From positions 310,001 through 374,000 of the forward strand of contig LNEV01000009.1 in NCBI GenBank assembly GCA_001464335.1: 64,000 bases of DNA. The letters are read 5' to 3'. The stretch is from Rhizobiales bacterium Ga0077545. GTDB lineage: Bacteria > Pseudomonadota > Alphaproteobacteria > Rhizobiales > Methylopilaceae. Under the pieces are notes generated by a model. It was not told where the DNA came from, searched no databases, and saw only the letters and a list, made by a program, of their open reading frames with translations. The position numbers and the translations under genes were made by a program. Of this stretch, positions 35,281 to 43,513 are shown piece after piece (the first letter of the stretch is position 1; each line of letters starts with the position of its first letter).

Positions 35281-35742
35281 ATGGCCGAACCCGAAGACAC
35301 CCTCGTCCTTGAAACGACGAAGGGCACGGTGGAAATCGCTCTGCGCCCCGACCTCGCGCCGAACCATGTCGCGCGCATCAAGGAACTGGCGCGGCAGGGC
35401 TTCTATGATGGCGTCGTGTTCCACCGCGTCATCGACGGCTTCATGGCCCAGACCGGCGATCCGACGGGCACCGGCATGGGCGGCTCCGGCCAGAAGCTGA
35501 ACGCCGAGTTCAACACCGGCAAGCATAAGCGCGGCACGACCTCGATGGCTCGCGCGCAGCATCCGGATTCGGCGGACAGCCAGTTCTTTATCTGCTTCGA
35601 CGACGCGGGTTTCCTCGACGGTCAGTACACCGTGTGGGGCGAGGTCGTTTCCGGCATGGAGAATGTCGACCAGATCAAGCGCGGCGAGCCCGTGCAGGAT
35701 CCGGACAAGATCGTCTCCGCCAAGGTCAAGGCGGACATCTGA
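35281..35742 (+). CDS. ppiB: Cytoplasmic peptidyl-prolyl isomerase, cyclophilin type
   Basis: This 153-residue cyclophilin has no signal peptide. It shares long identical stretches with its upstream neighbour (VVFHRVIDGFMAQTGDPTGTG and EVVSGMENVD.IKRGEPVQ.PDKIV), so the two arose by tandem duplication and one then gained or lost export. AAGGAG precedes the ATG. It is the cytosolic PpiB counterpart. Confidence 0.94.
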   Translation: MAEPEDTLVLETTKGTVEIALRPDLAPNHVARIKELARQGFYDGVVFHRVIDGFMAQTGDPTGTGMGGSGQKLNAEFNTGKHKRGTTSMARAQHPDSADSQFFICFDDAGFLDGQYTVWGEVVSGMENVDQIKRGEPVQDPDKIVSAKVKADI

Positions 35743-35746
35743 TCAC

Positions 35747-36196
35747 ATGCTGCTGAAGCTCGGATTTTCATTGGTCGCCATGGCCATAGGGGCGAGCTTC
35801 GCTGTGCAGACAAGTATCAATGCCGGGCTCGCGCGCGGCATTGGTTCTTCCATTCTCGCCGCCCTGACTTCGTTCGGGGTCGGCACGATCACGCTCATGG
35901 CGCTCGCTCTTGCCACGGGACAGTTCCAGGTGGCCGCAAGCGCGCGCGACGTGCCCATCTGGATGTGGCTGAGCGGCGGCATTCTCGGTGCGGGTATCGT
36001 CTTCGGCAGCCTGTACCTCGTGCCGCGCATCGGCATCGCGGCCCTCGCGGCCTTCGTCATTGCGGGCCAGTTGGCGGTCGCGGCGCTGATCGATCATTTC
36101 GGCCTTTTCGGCGTGCCTATCCACGAAGTCGGCCTTTGGCGTATTGTAGGCATCGTCATGCTTTTTGCGGGTGCTCTGCTCGTCCGGCTGACCTGA
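35747..36196 (+). CDS. DUF606/YdcZ-family membrane protein
   Basis: This 149-residue protein has about five membrane helices and matches the DUF606 (YdcZ) branch of the drug/metabolite transporter superfamily: MAIGASFAVQTSINAGLARGIGS near the N-terminus, WLSGGILGAGIVFG, and AAFVIAGQLAVAALIDHFGLFG. Such short members are thought to work as dimers. No substrate can be assigned. It starts 4 bases after ppiB and ends 18 bases before queA. Confidence 0.82.
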   Translation: MLLKLGFSLVAMAIGASFAVQTSINAGLARGIGSSILAALTSFGVGTITLMALALATGQFQVAASARDVPIWMWLSGGILGAGIVFGSLYLVPRIGIAALAAFVIAGQLAVAALIDHFGLFGVPIHEVGLWRIVGIVMLFAGALLVRLT

Positions 36197-36214
36197 GCGG
36201 GGGCGCACGGCGCC

Positions 36215-37297
36215 ATGAAGGTTTCGGAATTCGATTTCGATCTCCCGGAAGAACGTATTGCGCTGCGGCCGGCCGAGCCGCGGGATGCAGCGCGCCTGCT
36301 TGTCGTGAAGCCGGAACAATCGTTCGACGACCGGATCGTCCGCGATCTTCCCGATCTCCTCAATCCGGGCGATGCACTTGTCGTCAACGACACGCGGGTC
36401 ATTCCCGCACAGCTCTTCGGTGTCCGCATCGGGCGTGGCGATGTCGAGCCACGCATCGAGGCGACACTTCACAAGCGCATGGATGCCAATACATGGCTTG
36501 CCTTCGCAAAACCCGGGCGCAAGCTTGCGGTCGGGGATTGCGTCCGCTTCGGCGCGACGTCCGAAACCTGTTCCCTCGGAGAGCTGAAAGCCCGCATCAG
36601 CGCGAAGAACGACGGCGGCGAGGTGGCCTTGTCGTTCGATTTCTCGGGCCCCGCGCTCGACGACGCCATCGCCGCGCAAGGCGCGATGCCCCTGCCACCC
36701 TACATCGCGGGAAAGCGCGCCGCCGACGACCGGGACCGTACGGACTACCAGACGCTCTTCGCTCAGCAGGAGGGCGCCGTGGCCGCGCCGACCGCGGGCC
36801 TGCATTTCACGCCGCAGCTTCTCGAGGCTCTTTCGGCGCGCGGCATTTCCATCCACCGTGTCACGCTTCATGTCGGCGCGGGCACCTTCCTGCCGATGAA
36901 GGCCGACGACACGAACGACCACAAGATGCACTCCGAATGGGCCAGCCTGTCGCTTGAAACGGCGGCGGCGCTGAACGAGGTCCGAGACAAGGGCGGGCGC
37001 GTTGTCGCCATCGGCACGACGGCGCTTCGCACGCTCGAGACCTCCGCACGCGCAACCGGCCGCATTTCGGCATGGAGCGGAGATACGGACATCTTCATCA
37101 CGCCGGGCTATGAATTCCGGGGTGTCGATGCGCTGCTGACGAACTTTCACCTGCCGAAATCAACGCTTTTCATGCTGGTTTCAGCGTTTTCGGGCTTGAA
37201 CCGCATGAAGCGCGCCTACGCGCACGCCATCGCTTCCGGATATCGGTTCTATTCCTACGGCGATGGCAGCCTTCTGTTTCCGGGGCGCGATGACTGA
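36215..37297 (+). CDS. queA: S-adenosylmethionine:tRNA ribosyltransferase-isomerase
   Basis: QueA moves the ribosyl part of SAM onto preQ1-modified tRNA to make epoxyqueuosine. The 360-residue protein begins [21 protein letters not shown] and has [14 protein letters not shown], the [13 protein letters not shown] and [14 protein letters not shown] segments, and the C-terminal [22 protein letters not shown]. It overlaps tgt by 8 bases. With tgt next door and queH at 46 kb, three queuosine steps are encoded in this window. Confidence 0.97.
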   Translation: MKVSEFDFDLPEERIALRPAEPRDAARLLVVKPEQSFDDRIVRDLPDLLNPGDALVVNDTRVIPAQLFGVRIGRGDVEPRIEATLHKRMDANTWLAFAKPGRKLAVGDCVRFGATSETCSLGELKARISAKNDGGEVALSFDFSGPALDDAIAAQGAMPLPPYIAGKRAADDRDRTDYQTLFAQQEGAVAAPTAGLHFTPQLLEALSARGISIHRVTLHVGAGTFLPMKADDTNDHKMHSEWASLSLETAAALNEVRDKGGRVVAIGTTALRTLETSARATGRISAWSGDTDIFITPGYEFRGVDALLTNFHLPKSTLFMLVSAFSGLNRMKRAYAHAIASGYRFYSYGDGSLLFPGRDD

Positions 37298-38411
37298 ATT
37301 CTCCTTTGCCCTTCACGCTCAGGACGGCGCGGCCCGCACCGGCACCATCACGACGGCGCACGGCACCGTCGCAACGCCCGCCTTCATGGCTGTGGGTACG
37401 GCCGCGACGGTCAAGGCCATGCAGATGCGCGACGTGCGCGAGGCCGGCACCGATGTCGTTCTCGGCAACACCTACCATCTGATGCTGCGTCCGGGCGCCG
37501 AGCGCGTGGCGGAGCTTGGCGGCCTGCACGCCTTCTCGAACTGGCCGCACACGATTCTGACGGACAGCGGCGGCTTTCAGGTCATGTCGCTGGCCAAACT
37601 GCGCAAGGTGACGGAGCAGGGCGTCGCCTTCCAGTCCCACATCGACGGCTCGAAGCATCTGTTGACGCCCGAGCGCAGCATGGAAATCCAGGCACTGCTC
37701 GGCTCGGACATCCAGATGCAGTTCGATGAATGCGTGGAGCTGCCGAACACGCGCGCGGAAATCGACCGCGCCATGCAGCTGTCCCTGCGCTGGGCCGAGC
37801 GCTCGAAGGCCGCGTTCCGGGGCGGGCCGGGGCAGGCACCATTCGCCATCGTCCAGGGCGGCGATCAGGCGGATCTGCGCAAGCAATCGGCACGGGCGCT
37901 GGTTGCCATGAACTTCCCCGGCTACGCGATCGGCGGCCTTGCTGTCGGCGAGCCGCAGGAGGTCATGCTGCGCATGCTGGAGGAAACAGTCCCCGAACTC
38001 CCCGAGACCAAGCCGCGCTATCTGATGGGCGTGGGAACGCCGGACGATCTGCTGCGCTCGATCGAGCGGGGCGTGGACATGTTCGACTGCGTGATGCCGA
38101 CCCGCGCCGGGCGGCATGGGCAGGCCTACACTCGTTTCGGCCGCCTCAACATGAAGAACGCCCGGCACGCCACCGACACGATGCCGCTCGACCCCGAAAG
38201 CGCATGCCCGGCCGCGCGGGATTATTCGCGCGCCTACCTCCACCACCTCGTCCGCAGCGGCGAGATCCTCGGCATGACGCTGCTGACATGGGCGAATCTC
38301 GCCTATTACCAGCAGCTCATGGCAAGTGCCCGCGAGGCCATCCGGGAGGGCCGGTTCGCGGATTACGCATCGGGCGTGCGGGAAGGCTGGCAGCGCGGCG
38401 AAGTGGCTTGA
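37290..38411 (+). CDS. tgt: tRNA-guanine transglycosylase, with altered zinc site
   Basis: Tgt exchanges guanine 34 for preQ1 in tRNAs with GUN anticodons. The 373-residue protein has the active-site [10 protein letters not shown], the GGLAVGE loop and the nucleophile in MFDCVMPTR (D266). The C-terminal zinc site is unusual: aligned with the E. coli ligands C302, C304, C307 and H333, the residues here are S304, C306, A309 and A335, so three of four ligands are missing while [10 protein letters not shown] around them is kept. The ATG at 37290 overlaps the queA stop. Function as a transglycosylase is likely but its structural zinc is probably absent. Confidence 0.95.
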   Translation: MTEFSFALHAQDGAARTGTITTAHGTVATPAFMAVGTAATVKAMQMRDVREAGTDVVLGNTYHLMLRPGAERVAELGGLHAFSNWPHTILTDSGGFQVMSLAKLRKVTEQGVAFQSHIDGSKHLLTPERSMEIQALLGSDIQMQFDECVELPNTRAEIDRAMQLSLRWAERSKAAFRGGPGQAPFAIVQGGDQADLRKQSARALVAMNFPGYAIGGLAVGEPQEVMLRMLEETVPELPETKPRYLMGVGTPDDLLRSIERGVDMFDCVMPTRAGRHGQAYTRFGRLNMKNARHATDTMPLDPESACPAARDYSRAYLHHLVRSGEILGMTLLTWANLAYYQQLMASAREAIREGRFADYASGVREGWQRGEVA

Positions 38412-38472
38412 GGATAGGGGTTTCTTCCCTTGACCCGGCGGACCCCCGTCCGTAGGTTCCGCCCGTCGCAGG

Positions 38473-38547
38473 GGGCCGGTAGCTCAGCGGTAGAGCACGT
38501 GACTTTTAATCATGTGGTCGAGGGTTCGATCCCCTCCCGGCTCACCA
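38473..38547 (+). tRNA. tRNA-Lys (UUU)
   Basis: A 75-nt cloverleaf: acceptor GGGCCGG with CCGGCTC, D arm GCTC...GAGC, anticodon loop CTTTTAA with anticodon TTT, T arm GAGGGTTCGATCCCCTC, discriminator A and encoded CCA. It lies about 60 bases after tgt on the same strand. Confidence 0.96.
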
Positions 38548-38645
38548 GCGACTCAAGCTTTTCCAATCAAATAAGATAGCGAACCCGCGAGGCGCGAAAA
38601 TGCGTTCGTCGCGTGCTCCAACGCGCTTCCGATCCCGCCTCGCTC

Positions 38646-39506
38646 TCACTTCTTGAGGAACGCGGAGGCGTAGGGCAAGCGCACGAAGAGGCCCGGCTTC
38701 GGCTGCGTCGCCAGGTAATCGTCCACCGCTTTGCGAGCGCCCGGAAAGTCCTTGTAGCCGTAATCGTCGAAGAACATGATCCCGCCCGGCGCGAGGCGCG
38801 GATAGAAGAAGGCGATGCTGTCGTAGGTCGGCTGGTACATGTCGACATCGATCGAAACGAACGCGAACCGGCATTCGCTCACCTCGTCGAACCGGGCGGG
38901 TATCCAGCCCTTGTAGAGACGGACAAAATCGAACGATGCGAGGGTGGCCGACACCTTGTCGAAGTCGGAAGCAAATCTTTTGCGGTATGTATTGCGAATT
39001 TCGTCGGTCGGCTTGAAGGCCGACAGGTCTTCGGCCTGAAACTCGGAAAGCCCCTCGAACGAGTCGAAGACATGGAAGCGTCCCGCAAATGAGGATGCAT
39101 CCAGCAGGGTCGAGATCATGTGCGTCGAATGCCCGTGGAAGCATCCGCACTCGGCAAAATCGAGAGCGGGAAATTGCTCTGCGGCCTGCTGCGCGAGCTG
39201 GGCGAGCACGAAATACCGCATCTGCTTGTAGATGTTGTCGCCGTGCCCGTTCTGTGCGGCGCCGATGCTGGTGTCGTAGAGCTGGCGGATGGGCTCTTCG
39301 GCGTCGAACGGGTCGATGTGGGAGTAATGGAAATCGGCACGTCCGGCAGGCGGGGGTGCTGCGAGCGGCGTCACGCGGGACGGAGAAGGTGCCGGCGGCG
39401 TCGCGACAGGTTCCTCGGCCATTGCAGGCTCCGAAAGAACGCCGCGCCGTCTGGCAACCCGTTCAGGATGCCCCTTGGTTCTCTCCCATGCTCTCCTGAT
39501 CCACAT
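38646..39506 (-). CDS. TylF/MycF-type class I methyltransferase
   Basis: The C-terminal 220 residues match the macrocin O-methyltransferase (TylF) family of SAM-dependent, metal-dependent methyltransferases: FAECGCFHGHSTHMIS (SAM site), HVFDSFEGLSEFQ, FVSIDVDMYQPTYDSIAFFYPRLAPGGIMFFDDYGY. The N-terminal stretch is proline/alanine-rich and probably a linker. GGGAGG precedes the ATG at 39506; a start at 39515 or 39422 is also possible. Family members methylate sugars in antibiotics and surface glycans, but no glycan genes are adjacent, so the substrate is unknown. Confidence 0.8.
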   Translation of the reverse strand: MWIRRAWERTKGHPERVARRRGVLSEPAMAEEPVATPPAPSPSRVTPLAAPPPAGRADFHYSHIDPFDAEEPIRQLYDTSIGAAQNGHGDNIYKQMRYFVLAQLAQQAAEQFPALDFAECGCFHGHSTHMISTLLDASSFAGRFHVFDSFEGLSEFQAEDLSAFKPTDEIRNTYRKRFASDFDKVSATLASFDFVRLYKGWIPARFDEVSECRFAFVSIDVDMYQPTYDSIAFFYPRLAPGGIMFFDDYGYKDFPGARKAVDDYLATQPKPGLFVRLPYASAFLKK

Positions 39507-39708
39507 CGCGCGCATTGCCTCCCGCGCGCGGATTAGCACGTTCGCTGGCGACAGCGGCAACAATGATCCGAATTCCACACACCGCGATTCGAGGGCGGTC
39601 TGGCGCAATCCACGCGTCATGCGAATCGGACATGCCTGTCATGTGCAACCTGCGGGCGCGACTCGATCTGTCGGGTTCATCATGGTTGCCTCATGAGGGA
39701 GAACGACG

Positions 39709-39888
39709 ATGTTCGATCGAGATGTGAGAATCCAGCAAACGGCCTATGAAATCTGGGCCGGCAAGGGCTACCCCCACGGCGCCGATTGGGACCATTGGTT
39801 CGAGGCCGAACAGCAGGTCGACAAGGAACTGCTGAAGACCTTCAAGCCGAAAAAGCCGCGCGCCAAAAAGGCCGTGAAAGCGGCCTGA
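39709..39888 (+). CDS. DUF2934 small protein
   Basis: This 59-residue protein starts at an ATG with GAGGGAG about seven bases upstream. It has the DUF2934 pattern (AYEIWAGKGYPHGADWDHWFEAEQQ) followed by a lysine/alanine-rich tail (KPKKPRAKKAVKAA). Such proteins are common in rhizobia and have no known function; the basic tail suggests nucleic acid contact. It is too short to stand out in frame scans, but the ribosome-binding site and family motif support it. Confidence 0.85.
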   Translation: MFDRDVRIQQTAYEIWAGKGYPHGADWDHWFEAEQQVDKELLKTFKPKKPRAKKAVKAA

Positions 39889-39970
39889 GCGCCCGAAGAA
39901 AAGCAGCATTTCCGGCCTGAAATGACATATGACTTCCCGACGCTTCGCGACGGGGAGGGTGCTGCCACTT

Positions 39971-40867
39971 ATGTCGGAAATGAAGGACGCGCTCGTTATC
40001 GGAGCGGGGCCGGCGGGGGCTTCTTGCGCCCTCTGGCTGGAGCGCCTCGGCTTCTCGTGCCTGCTCGCAGAGGCGCGCGGCCATGCGGGTGGCTTGCTCA
40101 ATGACAGTCCCTACCGCAACGACTGGATCGTGACGCAGCCCGGCGTGACGGGAATCGATCTTTCCGAAGGAATCGGCCTGTCGCTCGCGGCCGCCGGCGT
40201 GCCCATGCTGCTCGGTGCACGGGCGCGAAAAGCCGAACGGTTCGGGGATGGCTTTCGCGTCACTTTCGATCTGCCGAACGACCGGGTTCGCGAGATCGAC
40301 GCCGCCCGGCTGGTCATCGCCACGGGCGTTCAGCCGCGTTCCGGGCCGTTTCGCGCTTCCGAGCGTGTCATCATCGGCCCCGGCCACCGGGCTGCAACCT
40401 ACGATTATGCGGGCAAGTCGGTCGCGATTCTCGGCGGCGGCGACAATGCGTTCGAAAATCATGGGTTCGTGAAGCGCGCAGGCGCGCGCGAGGTCCACAT
40501 CTACGCACGCACGGTTCGCGCCTCGGGCGTTTTCGCGGCCCAGGTGCCCGAAGCCGACATCAGCACCGGCCCCTTCGAGGCCGATCACGAGGATGTGCGC
40601 GTCAACGGGCGCATATATGACGTGATCTTGGTGATGTTCGGCTGGGAGCCGGCATCTTTTTTCGAGACGGGTTTCACCCTCGATCGAAACCCGGCAGGCT
40701 TCTTCCTGACCGATTTCCAGACCTGCGAAACCAGCGCGCCGGGCGTGTTCGCCATAGGGGAGGTGACAGCAGGCCGCCACCCTTGCGTCGTCACAGCCAT
40801 GAGCGATGGCATCGCCGCAGCGAAGGCGATCCAGCGGCAACTGGAGCGGGCAGCGCTTCCGGGCTAG
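39971..40867 (+). CDS. FAD-dependent NAD(P) oxidoreductase without CxxC
   Basis: This protein of about 298 residues has two dinucleotide-binding motifs: VIGAGPAGASCALWL at the N-terminus for FAD, and VAILGGGDNAFENH at about 155 for NAD(P)H. The C-terminal GVFAIGEVTAGRHPCVVTAMSDG is the class II reductase FAD loop. No CxxC is present in the central domain, so it is closer to TrxR-type ferredoxin/flavodoxin-NADP reductases than to thioredoxin reductase. The start could also be 39929. It lies alone upstream of the pst operon. Confidence 0.8.
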   Translation: MSEMKDALVIGAGPAGASCALWLERLGFSCLLAEARGHAGGLLNDSPYRNDWIVTQPGVTGIDLSEGIGLSLAAAGVPMLLGARARKAERFGDGFRVTFDLPNDRVREIDAARLVIATGVQPRSGPFRASERVIIGPGHRAATYDYAGKSVAILGGGDNAFENHGFVKRAGAREVHIYARTVRASGVFAAQVPEADISTGPFEADHEDVRVNGRIYDVILVMFGWEPASFFETGFTLDRNPAGFFLTDFQTCETSAPGVFAIGEVTAGRHPCVVTAMSDGIAAAKAIQRQLERAALPG

Positions 40868-40870
40868 CCG

Positions 40871-40888
40871 CTGTCACATACGTGTCAT
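40871..40888 (+). promoter_or_regulatory. Pho box upstream of pstS
   Basis: CTGTCA at 40871-40876 is followed 11 bases later by TGTCAT (40883-40888), the two 7-bp direct repeats bound by PhoB, with the usual spacing. It lies about 100 bases before pstS. A -10-like CATAGA about 10 bases further down fits a PhoB-activated promoter that needs no -35. It predicts induction of the pst operon by phosphate starvation. Confidence 0.85.
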
Positions 40889-40986
40889 CTAGCACCCATA
40901 GAGGTGACCCGCGAGACGGATACGCCGTTTCATCAAAGCCCGGTTCGCCATGATGTGGCGAACGTCATCGACAGGGAGACTACCCC

Positions 40987-42027
40987 GTGAAATTCGCCAC
41001 TCTCGCGAGCGCCAGCGCGCTTGCTCTTTCCGTTGTCGCCTTCACCGCGCCTGCTTCGGCGCAGGGACGCGACACCATCCAGATCGCAGGCTCTTCGACG
41101 GTCCTGCCGTTCGCCTCGATCGTTGCCGAGGAATTCGGCAACGCCTTCTCGAACTTCAAGGCTCCGGTCGTCGGTTCCGGCGGCACCGGCGGTGGTCTGA
41201 AGCAGTTCTGCGAAGGCACCGGTGACAACACCATCGACATCGCCAACGCGTCGCGCGCCATCAAGAAGGCCGAAGTTGAAGCCTGCAACAAGAACGGCGT
41301 GAAGCAGATCGTCGAAGTGCAGTTCGGCTTCGACGGCATCGTCTTTGCTTCGGCGACCGGCAAGGCCCAGTTCGCTCTCGAGCCGAAGCATGTTTACGCC
41401 GCCATCGCGGCGCAGGTTCCGGTCGACGGCAAGATGGTCGCCAACCCCTACACGAAGTGGTCGCAGGTCGATAAGAGCCTGCCCGACCAGGAAATCGTTC
41501 TCGTGATCCCGGCTTCGAACCACGGCACCCGTGAAGTGTTCGAAGAGAAGGTCATCCATCCGGGCGCCGTCTCCTATCCGGAGATCAAGGCTCTGAAGGG
41601 CGACGAGCAGAAGAAGGCCATCCTTGGCTTCCGTCAGGACGGCCGCGTGATCGAGATCGCCGGTGACTACACCGAGACGCTCGCTCGCCTCGCTGCCCAG
41701 AACGATGCGGTTGGCGTGTTCGGTCTGAGCTTCTACGACCAGAACAAGGACAAGCTCCAGGTCGCGACCGTTGGCGGCGTCACGCCGTCGCTCGAGACGA
41801 TCGCCGAAGGCAAGTACCCGGTCTCCCGTCCGCTGTTCTTCTACGTGAAGGGCGAGCACATCGGTAAGGTCCCCGGTCTTGAAGAGTACGCCGCGTACTT
41901 CCTCAATGCCGACATCTCCGGCTCGGGCAGCCCGCTGGTCGAAGCCGGCCTGATCCCGCTCGACGACGCCAAGCGCGCCGAAGTGCTCAAGGCCGTCAAG
42001 GCCCGCACCGTCGCTCAGGGCTCGTAA
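40987..42027 (+). CDS. pstS: Phosphate ABC transporter substrate-binding protein
   Basis: PstS binds phosphate in the periplasm for the PstCAB transporter. The 346-residue precursor starts at GTG 40987 with a signal peptide ending ASAQG and has the binding-protein motifs QIAGSSTVLPFASIVAEEF, VVGSGGTGGGLKQFC, ANASRAIK and VIPASNHGTREVFEEKV. It is the first gene of pstSCAB behind a Pho box. A strong 13-bp hairpin after it probably keeps pstS transcripts more abundant than the rest. Confidence 0.97.
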   Translation: MKFATLASASALALSVVAFTAPASAQGRDTIQIAGSSTVLPFASIVAEEFGNAFSNFKAPVVGSGGTGGGLKQFCEGTGDNTIDIANASRAIKKAEVEACNKNGVKQIVEVQFGFDGIVFASATGKAQFALEPKHVYAAIAAQVPVDGKMVANPYTKWSQVDKSLPDQEIVLVIPASNHGTREVFEEKVIHPGAVSYPEIKALKGDEQKKAILGFRQDGRVIEIAGDYTETLARLAAQNDAVGVFGLSFYDQNKDKLQVATVGGVTPSLETIAEGKYPVSRPLFFYVKGEHIGKVPGLEEYAAYFLNADISGSGSPLVEAGLIPLDDAKRAEVLKAVKARTVAQGS

Positions 42028-42036
42028 GTCCGATAA

Positions 42037-42066
42037 AGACATAGGCGCCACACGGCGCCTATGTCT
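42037..42066 (+). terminator. Hairpin between pstS and pstC
   Basis: A perfect 13-bp stem, AGACATAGGCGCC (42037-42049) with GGCGCCTATGTCT (42054-42066), has loop ACAC. It is followed by CTTCTGTCTG instead of a T tract, so it may act as a partial terminator or 3' stabiliser that raises pstS over pstCAB. Confidence 0.7.
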
Positions 42067-42139
42067 CTTCTGTCTGATGTTCTGCGGATGTGATCGCGGC
42101 GCTCGCCGTGATTTGTGAGCTAACTCGCTCGGGTGGCGG

Positions 42140-43513
42140 ATGTCGAACTACCTTCTGATAGGCGGTCTCTTGATCCTGATGGGCGTTGCCTATCAGTACG
42201 GTGCCCGCCGCTCGCGTGCGGTTTCCAAGGCCAGCGCGAAACATCTGCACTCGCTGCCCTCGCATTATGGAGCGATGGTCGCTCTCGCCTGTGGCATTCC
42301 CGCGTTCGGGTTTCTGATCCTCTGGTCCTTCCTGCAGCCGATCTTCGTGGCCTGGGTCGTCAAGTCCGGTGCCCCGCCCGATATCGCAGCTCTGTCGGGT
42401 CCAGACCTCAATCAGCTCATCGGCCGCGTAACGTCGATCGCCTCGGGTTATGGCGTCAGCGACACGGCGTCGGCCTTCGAGCGCGAGGCCGCGGGCCGCC
42501 TTTCGAATTTCCTCAACATCGTGTCGCTTGCGAAGATCGTCGTCGCGGCCTGTCTTGCTGTTGGCGGTCTTGTGTTCGCGCTCCGCCGCATCACGCCGCA
42601 GCTGCGTGCGCGCAACGAAGTCGAGGGCGTCATCCGGATCGTCCTGATCCTCTGCTCGACGGTCGCGATCCTCACGACGGTCGGCATTGTCATGTCGATG
42701 TTCGGCGAGACGATCCGCTTCTTCAGCTTCGTCAACCCCATCGATTTCTTCTTCGGCCTCAACTGGAACCCCCGGTTCTCGTCCACCGGAGGCGGTTCGG
42801 GCGATTTCGGGCTGATCCCGCTGCTCGCAGGCACGATCATGATCACGGTCATCGCGATGCTCGTCGCGGTTCCGGTCGGCCTGATGATCGCGATTTATCT
42901 TGCAGAATACGCTCATCCGACGGTCCGTACGATCGCCAAACCCGTGATCGAGCTTCTCGCCGGCATCCCGACGATTGTGTTTGGCTTTTTCGCGCTGACG
43001 GCGGTCGGTCCGTTCCTGTCGGATTTTGGAGCCCTTTTCGGGCTCCAGATCCGCGCGACAAGCGCCCTGACGGCCGGCGTTGTGATGGGCATGATGATCA
43101 TCCCCTTCATCTCCTCGCTGTCGGACGACATCATCACGCAGGTTCCAGGCGCCATGCGCGACGGTTCGCTCGCGCTTGGCTCGACCCGGTCGGAGACGAT
43201 CAAGAAGGTCATCCTGCCTGCGGCTCTCCCGGGCATCGTCGGTGCGTTTCTCCTCGCCGTCAGCCGTGCCATCGGCGAGACCATGATCGTCGTCATGGCG
43301 GCCGGCAACAGCCCCGTCCTTCATGCTAACCCGTTCGAGGCCGTCGCGACGGTGACGGTTTCGATCGTGAACCAGCTGACGGGCGATCTCGATTTCGCAA
43401 GTCCTCAGTCTCTTGTCGGCTTCGCGCTGGGCCTGACCTTGTTCGTCATTACGCTCGGCCTCAACGTGGTCGCTCTCTACATCGTGCGCAAATATCGTGA
43501 GCAATATGAGTGA
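42140..43513 (+). CDS. pstC: Phosphate ABC transporter permease PstC
   Basis: This 457-residue membrane protein is long for PstC because of an N-terminal extension of roughly 170 residues with extra helices, typical of the alphaproteobacterial form. The permease core has FGLIPLLAGTIMITVIAMLVAVPVGLMIAIYLAEYA, IELLAGIPTIVFGFFAL, and the EAA-like loop DGSLALGSTRSETIKKVILPAALPGI that contacts PstB. It overlaps pstA by 8 bases. Confidence 0.96.
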   Translation: MSNYLLIGGLLILMGVAYQYGARRSRAVSKASAKHLHSLPSHYGAMVALACGIPAFGFLILWSFLQPIFVAWVVKSGAPPDIAALSGPDLNQLIGRVTSIASGYGVSDTASAFEREAAGRLSNFLNIVSLAKIVVAACLAVGGLVFALRRITPQLRARNEVEGVIRIVLILCSTVAILTTVGIVMSMFGETIRFFSFVNPIDFFFGLNWNPRFSSTGGGSGDFGLIPLLAGTIMITVIAMLVAVPVGLMIAIYLAEYAHPTVRTIAKPVIELLAGIPTIVFGFFALTAVGPFLSDFGALFGLQIRATSALTAGVVMGMMIIPFISSLSDDIITQVPGAMRDGSLALGSTRSETIKKVILPAALPGIVGAFLLAVSRAIGETMIVVMAAGNSPVLHANPFEAVATVTVSIVNQLTGDLDFASPQSLVGFALGLTLFVITLGLNVVALYIVRKYREQYE

